This document shows positions 24,990 to 34,056 of a stretch of 64,000 nt of DNA, piece after piece. A model generated the notes under the pieces. The model made no database searches. It was not told where the DNA came from and saw only the letters and a list, made by a program, of their open reading frames with translations. The stretch's first letter is position 1; every line of letters begins with the position of its first letter. Source of the stretch: Mycobacterium senriense (GTDB lineage: Bacteria > Actinomycetota > Actinomycetes > Mycobacteriales > Mycobacteriaceae); assembly GCF_019668465.1 (NCBI RefSeq), contig NZ_AP024828.1, positions 868,001 to 932,000 on the forward strand. Direction: 5' to 3'. The position numbers and the translations under genes are program-made.

Positions 24990-25937
24990 TTAATTTCCTC
25001 GCGCCGGGTCTTGCCGCGCTTCGCTCATCAGCTCTCGGGCGCCCAGCTCGAACAGCTCCGCGGCCACCGAAAGCCCAAGCTCTCGTGCCCGACCGGGGCT
25101 GCCGATACCGGACGCGCGGATCACGTCGGACCCGTCCAGCGCCGCCACGCAACCGCGCAGCGACAGCTCTTCGAAGATCCGGCCTTCCTCATCGATGGAT
25201 TCGACCACTTCGGCGATCGCGCCCACCGGTGCGGAGCAACCGGCCTCCAGTTCGGCCAGCAGGGCTCGCTCCGCGGTAACCGACGCACGCGTGTCGGCGT
25301 CATCCAGTTCCGCCAGCACTGCCGCTAACCGGCTGTCACCGGCACGGCATTCGACGGCGAGCGCGCCCTGAGCCGGTGCTGGCAACATCTGCACCGGCTC
25401 TAACGTCTCGGTGACATCGTCGAGGCGACCGATCCGGGCGAGTCCCGCCCGGGCTACCACGATCGCGTCGAGATCACCACTGCTTACCCTGTTCAACCTG
25501 GTATCTAGGTTGCCTCGTAGGGGGCGGATTTCCAAACCGAGACCCAATGCCCTAAGCTGCGCGGCCCGCCGCGGCGACGAAGTGCCCACCAGCGAACCGG
25601 CCGGCAACTCCGCCAGCACCAGTCCGTCGCGCGCGACCACCGCATCGCGCGGATCGTTGCGCAGCGGTATGGCGGCCACAGCAAACCTCGGGTCGTCGGC
25701 TGTCGGCAGGTCCTTGTGGGAATGCACGGCTGCGTCGACGCGGCCCTCCTCCATGGCCTCGCGCAGTGCGGTGGTGAAGACACCCACCCCGAGTGACTCG
25801 ATGGGCGCCGACGAGCGGTCCCCCTCCGTGCTGATGGTGACCAGCTCCGCAGGGTGTCCCAGCGCGATCAAAGCGTCTCTGACGCCCCCGGCCTGGGTGG
25901 TGGCTAGCAGGCTGCCCCGGGTGCCTATCCGGATCAC
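24990..25937 (-). CDS. hemC: hydroxymethylbilane synthase (porphobilinogen deaminase)
   Basis: 315 residues. Polymerises four porphobilinogens into hydroxymethylbilane. Begins with [16 protein letters not shown] from a GTG start 13 bp after the hemA stop. Substrate-binding segments VHSHKDLPT and [13 protein letters not shown] are present, and the dipyrromethane cofactor Cys is in [12 protein letters not shown] in the C-terminal domain. The gene precedes hemD, which uses its product. Confidence 0.97.
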   Translation of the reverse strand: MIRIGTRGSLLATTQAGGVRDALIALGHPAELVTISTEGDRSSAPIESLGVGVFTTALREAMEEGRVDAAVHSHKDLPTADDPRFAVAAIPLRNDPRDAVVARDGLVLAELPAGSLVGTSSPRRAAQLRALGLGLEIRPLRGNLDTRLNRVSSGDLDAIVVARAGLARIGRLDDVTETLEPVQMLPAPAQGALAVECRAGDSRLAAVLAELDDADTRASVTAERALLAELEAGCSAPVGAIAEVVESIDEEGRIFEELSLRGCVAALDGSDVIRASGIGSPGRARELGLSVAAELFELGARELMSEARQDPARGN

Positions 25938-25950
25938 GTTCGCCAATCGC

Positions 25951-27321
25951 CTACTCGGCGGTCTGCTGCGGAGTATCCGCATCGAATCCGTTTGCAATGA
26001 CTGGCAATTCGCCCGCAGCCACGGCATCGACGGCGGTCTGGTCGAGTTCGAAGAGTTCGCGCAACGCCTCGGCGTAGCTGTCGCCGCCGGGCGCGCTGGC
26101 CAGCTGTTTGATCCGCACGGTCGGCGCGTGCAGCAGCTTGTCCACTACCCGTCGCACGGTGCGGGCCACCTCTTCGCGCTGGGCGCTCTCGAGCCCGGGC
26201 AGCCGGTTGTCGAGGCGCAGCAGTTCCGCTTCGACCACATCGGCGGCGCGTTGCCGGAGCGCCGTGACCGTCGGTGTGACCTCGGCCATCCGCTGTCCGG
26301 CCAGATAGGCAGCAACTTCGGTGGCGACGATGGTTCGGGCGGCGTCGACGTCCGCGGCCGCGGCGTGGGCCGAGGGCTCGTGCTGCACGCGGTCCACGTC
26401 GACGACCCAGACGCCGGGCAGACCGGCCACCGCCGGGTCGACGTCGCGCGGCATGCCCAGGTCGCAGATCACCAGCGGGTTCGCCTCTTCGTCGCGGTGC
26501 GCGGCGGCCAGCGCGTGGTGCACGTCGGCCAGCGAGACCACCGGGGTCACCGCGCCGGTACAGCTGACGACGACGTCGGCGCCCGCCAGGGTGTCGGGCA
26601 GGCGGTCCAGGGGCAAGGCGTCGGCGCGCACGCCGGCGTCGCGGATCTTGCGGACCAGGCGCTGGCCCCGGGACAGCGATCGATTGACCACGTGGATCTG
26701 TCCGATGCCGGCACGAGAAAGGTGGGCCGCGGCCAGGGCGCCCATCGCTCCGGCGCCGACCAGGACGGCGGTCTTGCCCGACAGCCCGTCGAGGCGGCGT
26801 TCGGCCATGTTCAGAGCGACGGACACCACCGAGGCGCCGGCGGCGTCGATGGCGGTCTCGGAATGCACCCGCTTGCCCACCGACAGGGCCCGCTGGGCCA
26901 GTTCGTGCAGAATCCGGCCGACGGTGCGGTTGGTCTCGGCGTTGGCATACGCGCGACGGACCTGACCGAGCACCTGCTGCTCGCCGATCACCGCGGAATC
27001 CAGCCCGCTGGCGACCGCGAAAAGGTGCTCGACGGCGGCCTCGCTGTACCTGACGTACGCATATTTGGTGAGGTCGGTCATCGACATCCCGGACTGTTCC
27101 GACAGCACCTGCCCGATCACCGCTAACCCGCCGTGGAACGCGTCCACCACCGCGTAGACCTCGACCCGGTTGCATGTCGACAGCACCATCGCCTCGGTCA
27201 CCAGTGGCGACTGCAACACCCGGTCGACGATCTTGCCCTGATCGGCCTCGTCGATGCTGAGTTGTTCCAGGACGGAGACCGGCGCACTACGGTGCGAAAC
27301 CCCGAAGAGCAAGACGCTCAC
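25951..27321 (-). CDS. hemA: glutamyl-tRNA reductase
   Basis: 456 residues. First enzyme of the C5 pathway, reducing glutamyl-tRNA to glutamate-1-semialdehyde. The catalytic Cys is in [11 protein letters not shown] near residue 50, the NADPH-binding loop is in [16 protein letters not shown], and the C-terminal helical dimerisation region is present. Start is a GTG at 27321 with AGGTGA 8 nt upstream, matching the expected [14 protein letters not shown] opening. It heads the leftward hemACDB operon; the next enzyme, HemL, is encoded about 20 kb away on the same strand. Confidence 0.96.
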   Translation of the reverse strand: MSVLLFGVSHRSAPVSVLEQLSIDEADQGKIVDRVLQSPLVTEAMVLSTCNRVEVYAVVDAFHGGLAVIGQVLSEQSGMSMTDLTKYAYVRYSEAAVEHLFAVASGLDSAVIGEQQVLGQVRRAYANAETNRTVGRILHELAQRALSVGKRVHSETAIDAAGASVVSVALNMAERRLDGLSGKTAVLVGAGAMGALAAAHLSRAGIGQIHVVNRSLSRGQRLVRKIRDAGVRADALPLDRLPDTLAGADVVVSCTGAVTPVVSLADVHHALAAAHRDEEANPLVICDLGMPRDVDPAVAGLPGVWVVDVDRVQHEPSAHAAAADVDAARTIVATEVAAYLAGQRMAEVTPTVTALRQRAADVVEAELLRLDNRLPGLESAQREEVARTVRRVVDKLLHAPTVRIKQLASAPGGDSYAEALRELFELDQTAVDAVAAGELPVIANGFDADTPQQTAE

Positions 27322-27446
27322 GGCAGCATCACCTGGCCAGCTCCCTTGCTTCCTCCAGTAACTGAACTGCTGTCCACGGTAAACGTTTATCAGCTGGGCT
27401 ACCAAATAATTGCCCCGCGCTGGCCGACAGGGCGGCGCGGACCAGG

Positions 27447-27716
27447 TCAGCCGCCGAGATCGGCCCGCAGCCGGGGCTCATCGATCTCCCAGTAGCTGTG
27501 TTCGCGGCCGTCGAGCAGGATCACCGGCAACCGGTCGCCGAACTCGGCCCGCAGCGCGGTGTTGCCCGCCGCAGCCGCCGCGTCGACGTCGGTCATCGAC
27601 AACGCGAAGCCCAACTCACCGGCCAGTTCGACCAACCGGGCATGCACGCGCTCGCAGATGGTGCAGCCGTCGCGGGTCAACAGCTCCACCTGCGGCTGGC
27701 CGGTCGCCTCAGTCAT
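27447..27716 (-). CDS. glutaredoxin-like protein (Rv0508-like)
   Basis: 89 residues. A small thioredoxin-fold protein with the redox motif CTIC in [17 protein letters not shown] and the cis-Pro region in [18 protein letters not shown]. It belongs to the DUF836-type glutaredoxin family; its thiol partner is unknown. ATG at 27716 chosen; a GTG two codons upstream is possible. It lies 125 bp before hemA on the same strand and is divergent from the WXG100 toxin module. Confidence 0.88.
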   Translation of the reverse strand: MTEATGQPQVELLTRDGCTICERVHARLVELAGELGFALSMTDVDAAAAAGNTALRAEFGDRLPVILLDGREHSYWEIDEPRLRADLGG

Positions 27717-27775
27717 GGGCACCAGTGTGTCATCGGTGACTTGTGAGGCCGTCTACCAGGCGTTATGTTCCGGCT

Positions 27776-28084
27776 ATGGCCGACGAAACGCTGCGGGTCG
27801 ATCCCGTCGTCATGCAGGGCGCAGCCGTCTCGCTCAGCGGTGCGGCCGAGCACCTTTCCGCCCAGCTGTCCCAGCTCGACGATCAGGTGGGTCAGATGTT
27901 GGGCGGCTGGCAGGGCGCGGCGGGCACCGCGTACGGATCCGCGTGGGAGCTGTGGCATAAGGGCGCCCGCGAGGTAGAGCTCGGGTTGTCGATGCTGGCG
28001 CACCTGGTGCGCCAGGCCGGCGAGGCGTATCAGAGCAACGAGGCGGGGTCCGCCCAGGCGGAGCGGGCGGTGCGCGGTGGCTGA
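27776..28084 (+). CDS. WXG100 family protein, EsxF-like
   Basis: 102 residues. Two helices are joined by a WxG turn (MLGGWQGAAGTAYGSAW), the hallmark of ESAT-6/CFP-10-type substrates of type VII secretion. The sequence LRVDPVVMQGAA and LGLSMLAHLV closely resemble EsxF (Rv3905c) of M. tuberculosis as I remember it. It overlaps the next WXG100 gene by 8 bp, typical for a co-folded pair. First gene of the toxin module and divergent from the glutaredoxin gene, so its promoter must lie in 27717-27775. Confidence 0.93.
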   Translation: MADETLRVDPVVMQGAAVSLSGAAEHLSAQLSQLDDQVGQMLGGWQGAAGTAYGSAWELWHKGAREVELGLSMLAHLVRQAGEAYQSNEAGSAQAERAVRGG

Positions 28085-28367
28085 GGCGTTTCGGGTCGAT
28101 CCGCAGGCGTTGGCCGACGCGGTGCAGCGGATGGCGGCTTTCCAACGCTATGCCGAAGACATGATCGGCGAAATCGATTCTCGTGTAACGCGTTTGCACT
28201 CATCGTGGACGGGCGCGGCCGCGGGCGCTCATGCCGAGGCACATCAGCACTGGGTTCGCGGCGAGGCGATGATGCGCGAAGCGCTGGCGCAACTGGAGAA
28301 GGTGGCCACGACCGCGCACGGCAACTACACGGGCGCGATGTCGACGAATCTCGGTATGTGGTCGTGA
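28077..28367 (+). CDS. WXG100 family protein, EsxE-like
   Basis: 96 residues from a GTG start inside the end of the preceding gene. Pattern VTRLHSSWTGAAAGAHAEA is the WXG turn, and the C-terminus NYTGAMSTNLGMWS is nearly that of EsxE (Rv3904c) as recalled. EsxE and EsxF form a pair required for export and function of the CpnT toxin in M. tuberculosis; here the pair sits directly before a CpnT-like gene, in the same order. Confidence 0.93.
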   Translation: MAEAFRVDPQALADAVQRMAAFQRYAEDMIGEIDSRVTRLHSSWTGAAAGAHAEAHQHWVRGEAMMREALAQLEKVATTAHGNYTGAMSTNLGMWS

Positions 28368-28953
28368 ATACATGGCGCCGCTGGCGTGTGACCCGACTGC
28401 CTTAGACCGCGCCGGTGCCACGGTAGTGGCCACCGGTGTTTCGTTGGGGTCGGTGATCTCGGCCTTGACCACGGCGCTGGCCGGCAGCGCGGGCATGGCC
28501 GGCGACGATCCGGTGGGCGCGGCGCCGGGCCGTGCATACGACGGCGCAGCGGCCAAGGTGATCGAGGCGATGACCAGTACCCGCAACGGGCTGTGCAGCA
28601 TCGGCGACGGCGTGCGGATGTCGGCACACAACTATGCGCTAGCCGAGGCGATGTCGGACATCGCGGGCCGCGCCGGGAGCCTGCCGACACCGCCGGTGAC
28701 CGGGCCGTTGACCGTAGGGGCCCGGCCACCGTCGGCCGTCGGCACCGGTAGCAGCGCCCCGGCGGGCTGGAGCTGGGTCGCGCCATACATCGGAATGATT
28801 TGGCCCACTGGCGATTCGGCGAAATTGCGCGCCGCCGCGGCGGCGTGGACGACCGCGGGCGTCAACTTCATGACGACCGAGATCGCGGCCGACGGGGGCA
28901 CGATGGCCGCCATTGCCGGGCAGCAGATTCCCGAGGGCGCCGCCATCAACAAA

Positions 28954-28962
28954 GCGTTGCCG
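28954..28962 (+). other. frameshift site in the CpnT-like gene
   Basis: The upstream frame reads INKAL ending at 28959 and then diverges from the family. The family sequence resumes one base earlier in phase as ADASGATTSV. Restoring one G at TTG-CC (TTG-GCC) would merge both frames into a continuous CpnT-like sequence. No canonical slippery heptamer or following pseudoknot is evident, so a single-base deletion or a read error is more likely than programmed frameshifting. Confidence 0.85.
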
Positions 28963-30473
28963 ACGCGTCCGGCGCCACCACAAGCGTTGCGCAGCAGTGC
29001 CAAACGATCGCCGCGCAACTCAACAGCTATGCGGCCAAGATCGATAAGGTCCACGCAGCCATCCTGGATCTGTTGTCGCGCATCTGCGATCCCCTGACCG
29101 GGATCAAAGAGGTCTGGGATCTGCTGACCGACGAAGACGAAGACGAGATCAAAAGGATCGCCGACGACATCAAAACGGTGGTCGACAGCTTTTCCCAGGA
29201 AGCCGAGACGCTCGGCGACCAGATCAAGGCCACCATGTCGGCGGCCGCCACCGCTACTGAGGACATGGCCCACTGGGCGGACAAAGAGTGGGACCACTTC
29301 TTGCACGGGACGCCGGTCGGCAAGGCATTCAATCAGGTGGGCCAGGTTGTCAAAGGGGTCGGCGTCGAGGGCGGGGATTTGCTCAAAGGTCTGTACGAGA
29401 TTAGCCAATTCCACGCCATGCTCGACCCGAAGGGTTACGGCGAAACCATGAGCGGCATGGTTGCCGGGGCTGGGACGCTCGTCGGCTTGGGACCCGACGG
29501 AGGGCCGGGAGTCGCCGAGTCGTGGAAAGCGCTGGGTAAGGACATCACCCACTGGGACGAGTGGGGCACGAACCCCGCCGAAGCGCTCGGGAAATCGATC
29601 TTCGACGTGGGAACTCTGGCCTTGCCCGGTGGACCGCTCTCCAAGCTGGGCAAAGTAGGGCACACCGCGGCAGATGCGCTGAAAGGCTTGAAGAAGCCGC
29701 CCGAACTTCTCAAGCCGCCGACGGTCAAGCCTCCAGCGGAGCCGACCCCGGCCGCCCCCAAGCCGCAGGAATCGGGCCATCCGGCGCCCCCGCCAGAGGG
29801 CAAGCCGGGCCTCTCGGGCAAGCCGGCGCCGGGCCCCCCCGACGGTCCACTGCCGCACAGCCCAACGGAATCCAAGCCACCACCGGTCGAAAAACCCCCT
29901 GCTGCCGAGCCGCCCAAACCAACCGCGACGCCGGCCGAGCCCGGCGGGAGGACACCGGCGCCCGCGCCTGCCGGGGACGCACCGCTTCCCCATTCGAAAC
30001 CACCCGAGCCCGTCCCCGCCCACGCGGCGGCGTCTCCCGTTGAACCTCCGGCAGCGCCGGCTCCCTACGCCGGTCCGCCTCCAGGGTCTGCACCTGCGGC
30101 TCCTGCGGCGCCGCACCTGCCTGGGCCGCCGTCTGCTCCGATGAGTGGCGGGGTCCCCGCCGAAGCACCTCCCGGCCTGGGTGAAGTTCCGCACGGCGGT
30201 GAACCGGGCGTCCCTCCCAGCGAGCCCCACGGCGGCGGCGATCCACATCCCCCTGAAGCCACCGGTCCACATCCGCCCGGCGACGGCCACGGGCCACATC
30301 CCCTTGGCGATGGGCATGAACCGCCCGGTTCGCACCCACCCCGCGACGGCACACCGCACGGCCCAGGAGAAGGCGGTCCGCATGGTCCGTCCGACGGCAA
30401 TCCGAACGACCCCACCGGCCACGGACCGCACGACCCGGGTCCGGACGACGGCAGCGACCACCACTTACCACTG

Positions 30474-30932
30474 CACGCGCTTAACTCGCATGATCTCGCC
30501 GCGCTCGCTCACTACACTGGGCCGGGATACCAAGACTTGAATTTTGCTCTCAGGGAAGGCGCGTTGGACGCATCTCAACAGGCCCGTGTTGACGCACTGC
30601 ACAAAGCATTGAAGAAACTCCCGATGTATGAAGGCGCCGTAGTTCGAGGCACAAACTTGCCGGCCGATGTGCTCGAACAGTACCGCCCCGGTGAAATAAT
30701 TACGGAGCCTGCCTTTACTAGCACCTCAACGGACCATACGGTGGCCCAATCGCCTACTTTCGCCGGAAACACCGAGTTCAGGATCTGGTCGACTACAGGA
30801 CGTGATGTTTCTTCCGTGTCCATGTTTCCCGGCGAGCAAGAGATACTATTTCCAGCGGGGTCAAAATTTTATGTTGTAAGCAAGATAGTGGATCCCCAGA
30901 CAGGTAGGACGATCATCGAAATGATCGAGCGC
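30474..30932 (+). other. ADP-ribosyltransferase (R-S-E class) toxin domain
   Basis: C-terminal domain of the CpnT-like gene. The N-terminal part reads SHDLAALAHYTGPGYQDLN, like the entry helix of bacterial ADP-ribosyltransferase exoenzymes. The NAD-binding Arg is in GAVVRGTNL, the STS motif in PAFTSTSTD, and the catalytic Glu-x-Glu in PGEQEILFPAGSKF, followed by the strand YVVSKI. ExE is the pattern of arginine-directed mono-ADP-ribosyltransferases. Base composition is visibly AT-richer than the rest of the window, pointing to separate acquisition. Confidence 0.85.
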
Positions 30933-30980
30933 TGACTAACTGTTTCGCTCGCACCTTCTAGATCACGACGGGAGTTCCAA

Positions 30981-31196
30981 ATGAGTAAAAAGATTGCAGG
31001 TAAGACATTTTCGACACCAGAAGAAGCGGGCGTTACCGTGCCGACAGAAGAAGAATTGGCGCGCGCACGGCGGGGCTTCGACGAATTTCAGGCCAAAGTC
31101 GACGCTGTTGCGCCAGAAGACCGCAAAACAAATGTTTCGCCAAAGTTTTGGGATGATATCTCTGGTACTGAATACGATCCAAACAAGAAAGCTTAG
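30981..31196 (+). CDS. candidate immunity protein for the ADP-ribosyltransferase toxin
   Basis: 71 residues, hydrophilic, highly charged, with no signal peptide or membrane segment and no family that I recognise. It starts with MSKKIAGKTFSTPEEAGV and has a helical central part (EEELARARRGFDEFQAKVD). A GGGAG ribosome binding site sits about 6 nt upstream. It is 45 bp after the toxin stop, co-directional, shares the AT-richer composition of the toxin domain and ends just before a terminator. That placement is where CpnT has its immunity gene in M. tuberculosis. The function is inferred from context only. Confidence 0.6.
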   Translation: MSKKIAGKTFSTPEEAGVTVPTEEELARARRGFDEFQAKVDAVAPEDRKTNVSPKFWDDISGTEYDPNKKA

Positions 31197-31230
31197 ACTT
31201 GCATTCAGCGTCGGCGGCCTAGGTCGGTAA

Positions 31231-31260
31231 GCGAGAACCTCTTCGCTCTCGCGGGTTTTT
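31231..31260 (+). terminator. rho-independent terminator after the toxin module
   Basis: GCGAGA and TCTCGC form a stem with a ten-base loop, followed by GGGTTTTT. It marks the 3' end of the esxFE-cpnT-like-immunity operon. Confidence 0.7.
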
Positions 31261-31580
31261 CCCTTCTAACTGCTCGGCATGTATTCCCGTTATCGGGTCA
31301 TCAACTCCGCCCAGTCGGTCGCAGCACCTGACGGAGAGTCGTTGACTGTCGCGGGCCCAGCGCCCAGTTAACACGTCGCAAAAGTCCACGGACGAACCCT
31401 TGTCTGCCGCGCCTCGACCGACTGAGCCGTCCAGTCACTAAATCCGAATGCGTTGTGCCTCCAGCGTCACACTCGAGCAGCCCCGGACACGTCGACGCCC
31501 GCCCGCCATCTGCCCGATAGGGTTGGAGATCGGGCACCCACTGGGTCGCCGGGCAACACAGCGATCTAGGAGGTTTGACG
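31261..31580. other. intergenic region without recognised genes
   Basis: About 320 bp between the toxin terminator and serB1. No ORF that I can support; a 100-codon frame on the minus strand is Arg-rich and has no recognisable motif. Only the last part has a role: AGGAGG at 31568-31573 is the serB1 ribosome binding site. The composition is mixed and may be remnant DNA left where mmpS2-mmpL2 stand in M. tuberculosis. Confidence 0.4.
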
Positions 31581-32489
31581 ATGACTTCCTCTGACCCGGT
31601 CAACGCGGACCAATCCGGTTACGTCGACCCGGAGTCGCTGGCCGCGGACGCCAGCGCCGCCCGCGCGATCGAGGGCATGCAGGAAGCCGCCGCCTCGGAC
31701 GACCGCCCGCAACCCCCCATCGACCTGACCGCCGCCGCCTTCTTCGACGTGGACAACACGCTCGTGCAGGGCTCGTCGGCAGTGCATTTCGGGCGCGGAC
31801 TGGCCAGCCGCAACTACTTCACCTATCGCGATGTGGTCGGATTCATCTACGCGCAGGCCAAGTTCCAGATTCTCGGGACGGAAAATAGCAACGACGTCGC
31901 CGCCGGCCGGCGCAAGGCGCTCGCCTTCATCGAGGGCCGATCGGTCGAACAACTGGTCGCCCTGGGCGAGGAGATCTACGACGAGATCATCGCCGACAAG
32001 ATCTGGCCCGGCACCCGCGAGCTCACGCAGATGCATCTGGACGCCGGCCAGCAGGTGTGGCTGATCACCGCCACGCCCTACGAGCTCGCCGCGACCATCG
32101 CGCGCCGGCTCGGCCTGACCGGCGCGCTGGGCACGGTCGCGGAATCGGTGGACGGCGTCTTCACCGGCAGGCTGGTCGGCGACATCTTGCACGGCACCGG
32201 TAAGGCGCACGCGGTGCGATCGCTGGCAATTCGCGAGGGGCTCAACCTGAAACGCTGCACCGCATATTCGGACAGCTTCAACGACGTGCCCATGCTGTCG
32301 CTGGTGGGCACGGCGGTCGCCATCAATCCCGACGCCCGCCTGCGCGCCCTGGCCCGCGAGCGCGGTTGGGAGATTCGCGACTTCCGCACCGCGCGCAAAG
32401 CGGCCCGGATCGGGGTGCCGTCGGCGTTGGCGCTGGGCGCGGCCGGTGGCGCCCTGGCTGCGCTGGCCTCGCGGCGGCAATCACGCTGA
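31581..32489 (+). CDS. serB1: HAD-IB family phosphatase SerB1-like
   Basis: 302 residues. HAD motif I is [15 protein letters not shown] near residue 55, motif II is in [11 protein letters not shown], the Lys is in GTGKAHAVR and motif III is [12 protein letters not shown]. It is annotated in M. tuberculosis as a phosphoserine phosphatase (Rv0505c), but HAD-IB members of this type also act on other phosphomonoesters. An Ala-rich C-terminal segment could associate with the membrane. The ATG follows AGGAGG by 7 nt. First gene of a rightward group that leads into cmaA2. Confidence 0.87.
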   Translation: MTSSDPVNADQSGYVDPESLAADASAARAIEGMQEAAASDDRPQPPIDLTAAAFFDVDNTLVQGSSAVHFGRGLASRNYFTYRDVVGFIYAQAKFQILGTENSNDVAAGRRKALAFIEGRSVEQLVALGEEIYDEIIADKIWPGTRELTQMHLDAGQQVWLITATPYELAATIARRLGLTGALGTVAESVDGVFTGRLVGDILHGTGKAHAVRSLAIREGLNLKRCTAYSDSFNDVPMLSLVGTAVAINPDARLRALARERGWEIRDFRTARKAARIGVPSALALGAAGGALAALASRRQSR

Positions 32490-32532
32490 TAGGCTGCGCC
32501 GCTGAGACACAAATGAGCGGAGGGCATACGCC

Positions 32533-33054
32533 ATGACAGTCCCCAAGGAAGCCGAAGGACTCATCGGCAGCCATTACCGCGCACCGGACTACTTCGAGGT
32601 CGGTCGCGAGAAGATCCGTGAGTTCGCGCTGGCGATCAAGGACGACCACCCGGCCCACTTCGACGAGAGTGAATCCCAAAATGCCGGGTATCCGGACATG
32701 GTGGCGCCGCTGACGTTCCTCGCGATCGCTGGGCGCCGCGTGCAGCTGGAGATTTTCACCAAGTTCAGCATTCCGATCAACATCGCCCGGGTCATTCACC
32801 GCGACCAGAAATTCAAGTTCCACCGGCCGATCCTGGCCCACGATAGGCTGTACTTCGACACCTATCTCGACTCGGTGATTGAGTCCCACGGCACCGTGCT
32901 GGCCGAGATCCGCAGCGAAGTGACCGACGCCGATGGAAAGCCGATCGTCACGAGTGTCGTCACAATGCTGGGAGAGTCTTCAAATCAAGAGGACGTCGAG
33001 GCTACCGCCGCGGCAGTGGCATCCATATCCGCAGGAAAGTTAGGGGCGTTGTAA
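32533..33054 (+). CDS. MaoC-like (R)-hydroxyacyl dehydratase subunit (Rv0504c, HadA-like)
   Basis: 173 residues, a hot-dog fold protein of the UPF0336/HadA-HadC family. It has the N-terminal pattern [23 protein letters not shown] and the segment [10 protein letters not shown], which resembles the HadA N-domain. These subunits lack the full hydratase motif and work with a catalytic partner (HadB type) in FAS-II. No partner gene is adjacent. GGAGG precedes the ATG. The stop directly abuts the ATG of cmaA2, so the two are coupled; a role in mycolate synthesis or modification is inferred. Confidence 0.85.
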   Translation: MTVPKEAEGLIGSHYRAPDYFEVGREKIREFALAIKDDHPAHFDESESQNAGYPDMVAPLTFLAIAGRRVQLEIFTKFSIPINIARVIHRDQKFKFHRPILAHDRLYFDTYLDSVIESHGTVLAEIRSEVTDADGKPIVTSVVTMLGESSNQEDVEATAAAVASISAGKLGAL

Positions 33055-33984
33055 ATGTCTGCACACGGGGACACGGGAAGCACGCAACTGAAGCCGCCGG
33101 TCGAGAAGGTCCGGTCGCACTACGACAAATCGAACGAGTTCTTCAAGCTCTGGCTTGACCCGTCGATGACCTACAGCTGCGGTTACTTCGACGAAAACCC
33201 CGACCCGCAGAATCTGACCAAGACGCTGGAGGAGGCGCAGTACGCCAAGCGCAAGCTCGCGCTGGACAAGCTGAACCTCGAGCCCGGCATGACGCTGCTG
33301 GACATTGGCAGCGGCTGGGGCTCGACCATGCGGCACGCCGTCGCCGAGTACGACGTCAACGTCATCGGCCTGACGCTCAGCGAGAACCAATACGCCCACT
33401 GCGTGGCGGAGTTCGACAAAATGGACAGCCCCCGCCGTAAAGAGGTGCGGATCCAGGGCTGGGAGGAATTCCCCGGCGACGTACCGATCGACCGCATCGT
33501 GTCGCTGGGTGCGTTCGAGCACTTCGCCGACGGCGCCGGCGACGCCGGGTACGAGCGGTACGCCACGTTCTTCAAGAAGTACTACGACCAGTTGCCCGAC
33601 GACGGTCGGATGTTGCTGCACAGCATCGTGGTGCCCACCGCCGAGGAGGGCAAAGCGATGGGCTTGCAGGTCAATATGACCCTGCTGCGGTTCATCAGTT
33701 TCATCCTGAAGGAGATCTACCCGGGCGGAAAGCTGCCCCAGGTCAACCTGGTCGACAAGTACGCGACCGACGCGGGTTTCAAGATCGAGCGCCACCACTT
33801 CATCGGCAAGAATTACGTTCCGACGCTGACGGCCTGGGGGGATGCGCTGGAGGCACACAAGGACGAGGCGATCGCCCTGAAGGGGCAGGAGACCTACGAC
33901 ATCTACCTGAAGTACTTGCGGGGCTGCTCCGACCTGTTCCGCGACGGCTACACCAACGTCTGCCAGTTCACGATGGTCAAGTAG
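33055..33984 (+). CDS. cmaA2: cyclopropane mycolic acid synthase CmaA2
   Basis: 309 residues. S-adenosylmethionine-dependent enzyme that introduces trans-cyclopropane rings into mycolic acids. SAM-binding motif [15 protein letters not shown] near residue 80, the family motif [19 protein letters not shown] in the bicarbonate-site region, and the terminal [15 protein letters not shown]. The N-terminal extension [22 protein letters not shown] is characteristic of CmaA2 (Rv0503c) rather than PcaA or UmaA. Followed by a strong terminator. Confidence 0.93.
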   Translation: MSAHGDTGSTQLKPPVEKVRSHYDKSNEFFKLWLDPSMTYSCGYFDENPDPQNLTKTLEEAQYAKRKLALDKLNLEPGMTLLDIGSGWGSTMRHAVAEYDVNVIGLTLSENQYAHCVAEFDKMDSPRRKEVRIQGWEEFPGDVPIDRIVSLGAFEHFADGAGDAGYERYATFFKKYYDQLPDDGRMLLHSIVVPTAEEGKAMGLQVNMTLLRFISFILKEIYPGGKLPQVNLVDKYATDAGFKIERHHFIGKNYVPTLTAWGDALEAHKDEAIALKGQETYDIYLKYLRGCSDLFRDGYTNVCQFTMVK

Positions 33985-34002
33985 TCAACGTCTTCAAAGG
34001 TC

Positions 34003-34038
34003 AAACGCCACCGCGGATTTCCGCGGTGGCGTTTCCTT
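34003..34038. terminator. bidirectional terminator between cmaA2 and the acyltransferase gene
   Basis: A 14-bp perfect stem (AAACGCCACCGCGG and its complement) with a 4-base loop ATTT, followed by CCTTTT on the plus strand. It separates two convergent genes. Confidence 0.85.
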
Positions 34039-34056
34039 TTGCGCGGCCCGGCCGGA

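Larger units (their letters stand above)
28372..30935 (+). pseudogene. CpnT-like toxin with C-terminal ADP-ribosyltransferase domain, frameshifted
   Basis: The protein would have 854 residues if one apparent missing base near 28959 is restored. Frame one (28372-28959, 196 codons) begins MAPLACDPTALDRAGATVVA and includes APYIGMIWPTGDSAKLRAA. Frame two carries on from about 28959 with ADASGATTSV, HAAILDLLSRICDPLTGIKE and LALPGGPLSKLGK. All of these match CpnT (Rv3903c) as I remember it. A Pro/His/Gly-rich linker (about residues 445-705) follows, including GPLPHSPTESKPPP, also CpnT-like. The last 150 residues are not TNT but an R-S-E ADP-ribosyltransferase with Arg759, Ser784-Thr-Ser786 and Glu822-x-Glu824. 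If read as is, the first frame stops at 29097 with a 241-residue truncated product. Whether the break is real, a sequencing error or recoded is open. Confidence 0.85.

Noticed and set aside
28940..28970. Programmed -1 ribosomal frameshifting in the CpnT-like gene
   Set aside because: No X-XXY-YYZ slippery heptamer at the junction and no obvious downstream pseudoknot; a one-base deletion or read error is simpler.
28632..30464. 610-codon minus-strand frame opposite the CpnT-like gene
   Set aside because: Shadow of the Pro-rich linker on the other strand; Arg/Gly/Val-rich with no domain.
31301..31603. 100-codon minus-strand ORF between the toxin module and serB1
   Set aside because: No recognisable domain; it overlaps the serB1 start and its ribosome binding site.
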